Assembly (NCBI GenBank): GCA_947630925.1
Contig: CANRJM010000016.1
Coordinates: 1-46,411 of the forward strand
Origin: an uncultured Lachnospiraceae bacterium
GTDB lineage: Bacteria > Bacillota > Clostridia > Lachnospirales > Lachnospiraceae
DNA length: 46,411 bases
Direction of reading: 5' to 3'
Below are positions 46,348-46,411 of the stretch, piece after piece. A program made the translations under genes and the position numbers. Below the pieces are notes generated by a model that saw only the letters and a list, made by a program, of their open reading frames with translations, searched no databases and had not been told where the DNA came from. Positions within the stretch are counted from its first letter, which is position 1. The number at the start of each line of letters is the position of its first letter.

Positions 46348-46411
46348 GCGCGCCATGGGCGCGCTCTAACGGGTGAAAGTCCCGAACACGCCTAGGCAAC
46401 GAGGAAGTGTA
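46348..46411 (+). mobile_element. 5' end of a group IIC intron (partial)
   Basis: The last 64 bases start with GCGCGCC, close to the canonical GUGYG start, followed by CATGGGCGCG, TCTAACGGGTGAAAGTCCCG and AACACG...GGCAACGAGG. This matches the start of group IIC introns such as the Oceanobacillus one in its CATGGG, GGGTGA-AGTCCCGAAC pattern. Position just after a terminator stem fits the known IIC insertion rule. The intron continues beyond the window; the reverse transcriptase gene is not seen. Confidence 0.8.

Noticed and set aside
1..46411. CRISPR array, tRNA or rRNA genes
   Set aside because: No regularly spaced repeats, no cloverleaf and no rRNA signature were seen on either strand.

Overview
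The window looks like the chromosome of a low-to-moderate GC Clostridia, most likely a Lachnospiraceae. Supporting features are the rpmB / Asp23 / fakA / recG / rsmD / coaD order, an ACT-UPF0210 pair, a T-box leader before aspS, the sporulation gene ytfJ with its DUF2953 partner, a BspA-type LRR surface protein, and AGGAGG-type ribosome binding sites. The genus cannot be fixed from the sequence alone.

Region 1 (1-7822) is accessory DNA, clearly more AT-rich than the rest. It opens with a terminator and two strong hairpins that resemble an insertion-sequence end. A tight four-gene operon follows (604-5381): a cytoplasmic protein with two GHKL ATPase domains (MORC-like at the N terminus, histidine-kinase-like at the C terminus), a response regulator with no DNA-binding domain, a CHAT/caspase-like protease and a C5 cytosine DNA methyltransferase. 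An unrecognised gene (5347-5946) runs convergently and overlaps the methyltransferase end. I read this as a probable anti-phage or self/non-self system in which a two-component relay controls a protease and the methyltransferase marks self DNA. It is the most interesting part of the window. Behind it lie a serine-recombinase remnant, a pair of palindromic repeats and a secreted lysine-rich protein.

Region 2 (about 7823-23300) is mostly core metabolism: an FGGY sugar kinase with L-ribulose-5-phosphate 4-epimerase; aspS behind a T-box; a 17-bp inverted-repeat element with a 9-bp direct repeat; thioredoxin and thioredoxin reductase; a DtxR/MntR-type repressor; a long FtsA-like protein with a WalJ-like hydrolase, an ACT protein and UPF0210; an LCP cell-wall ligase; an LRR surface protein; and an aspartate-type aminotransferase.

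Region 3 (about 23300-39130) holds an XRE regulator, a CPBP membrane protease, a glycosyltransferase and a giant activase/dehydratase-like iron-sulfur protein on the minus strand, a double-LysM protein, a rhomboid-like protein, a two-module membrane glycosyltransferase, two unknown genes and the DUF2953-ytfJ pair.

Region 4 (39200-46411) is the conserved housekeeping cluster rpmB, Asp23, fakA, recG, rsmD, coaD, a coiled-coil protein and zapA, with a hidden 45-residue membrane protein on the opposite strand. The window ends inside the first 64 nt of what looks like a group IIC intron placed directly behind the zapA terminator.
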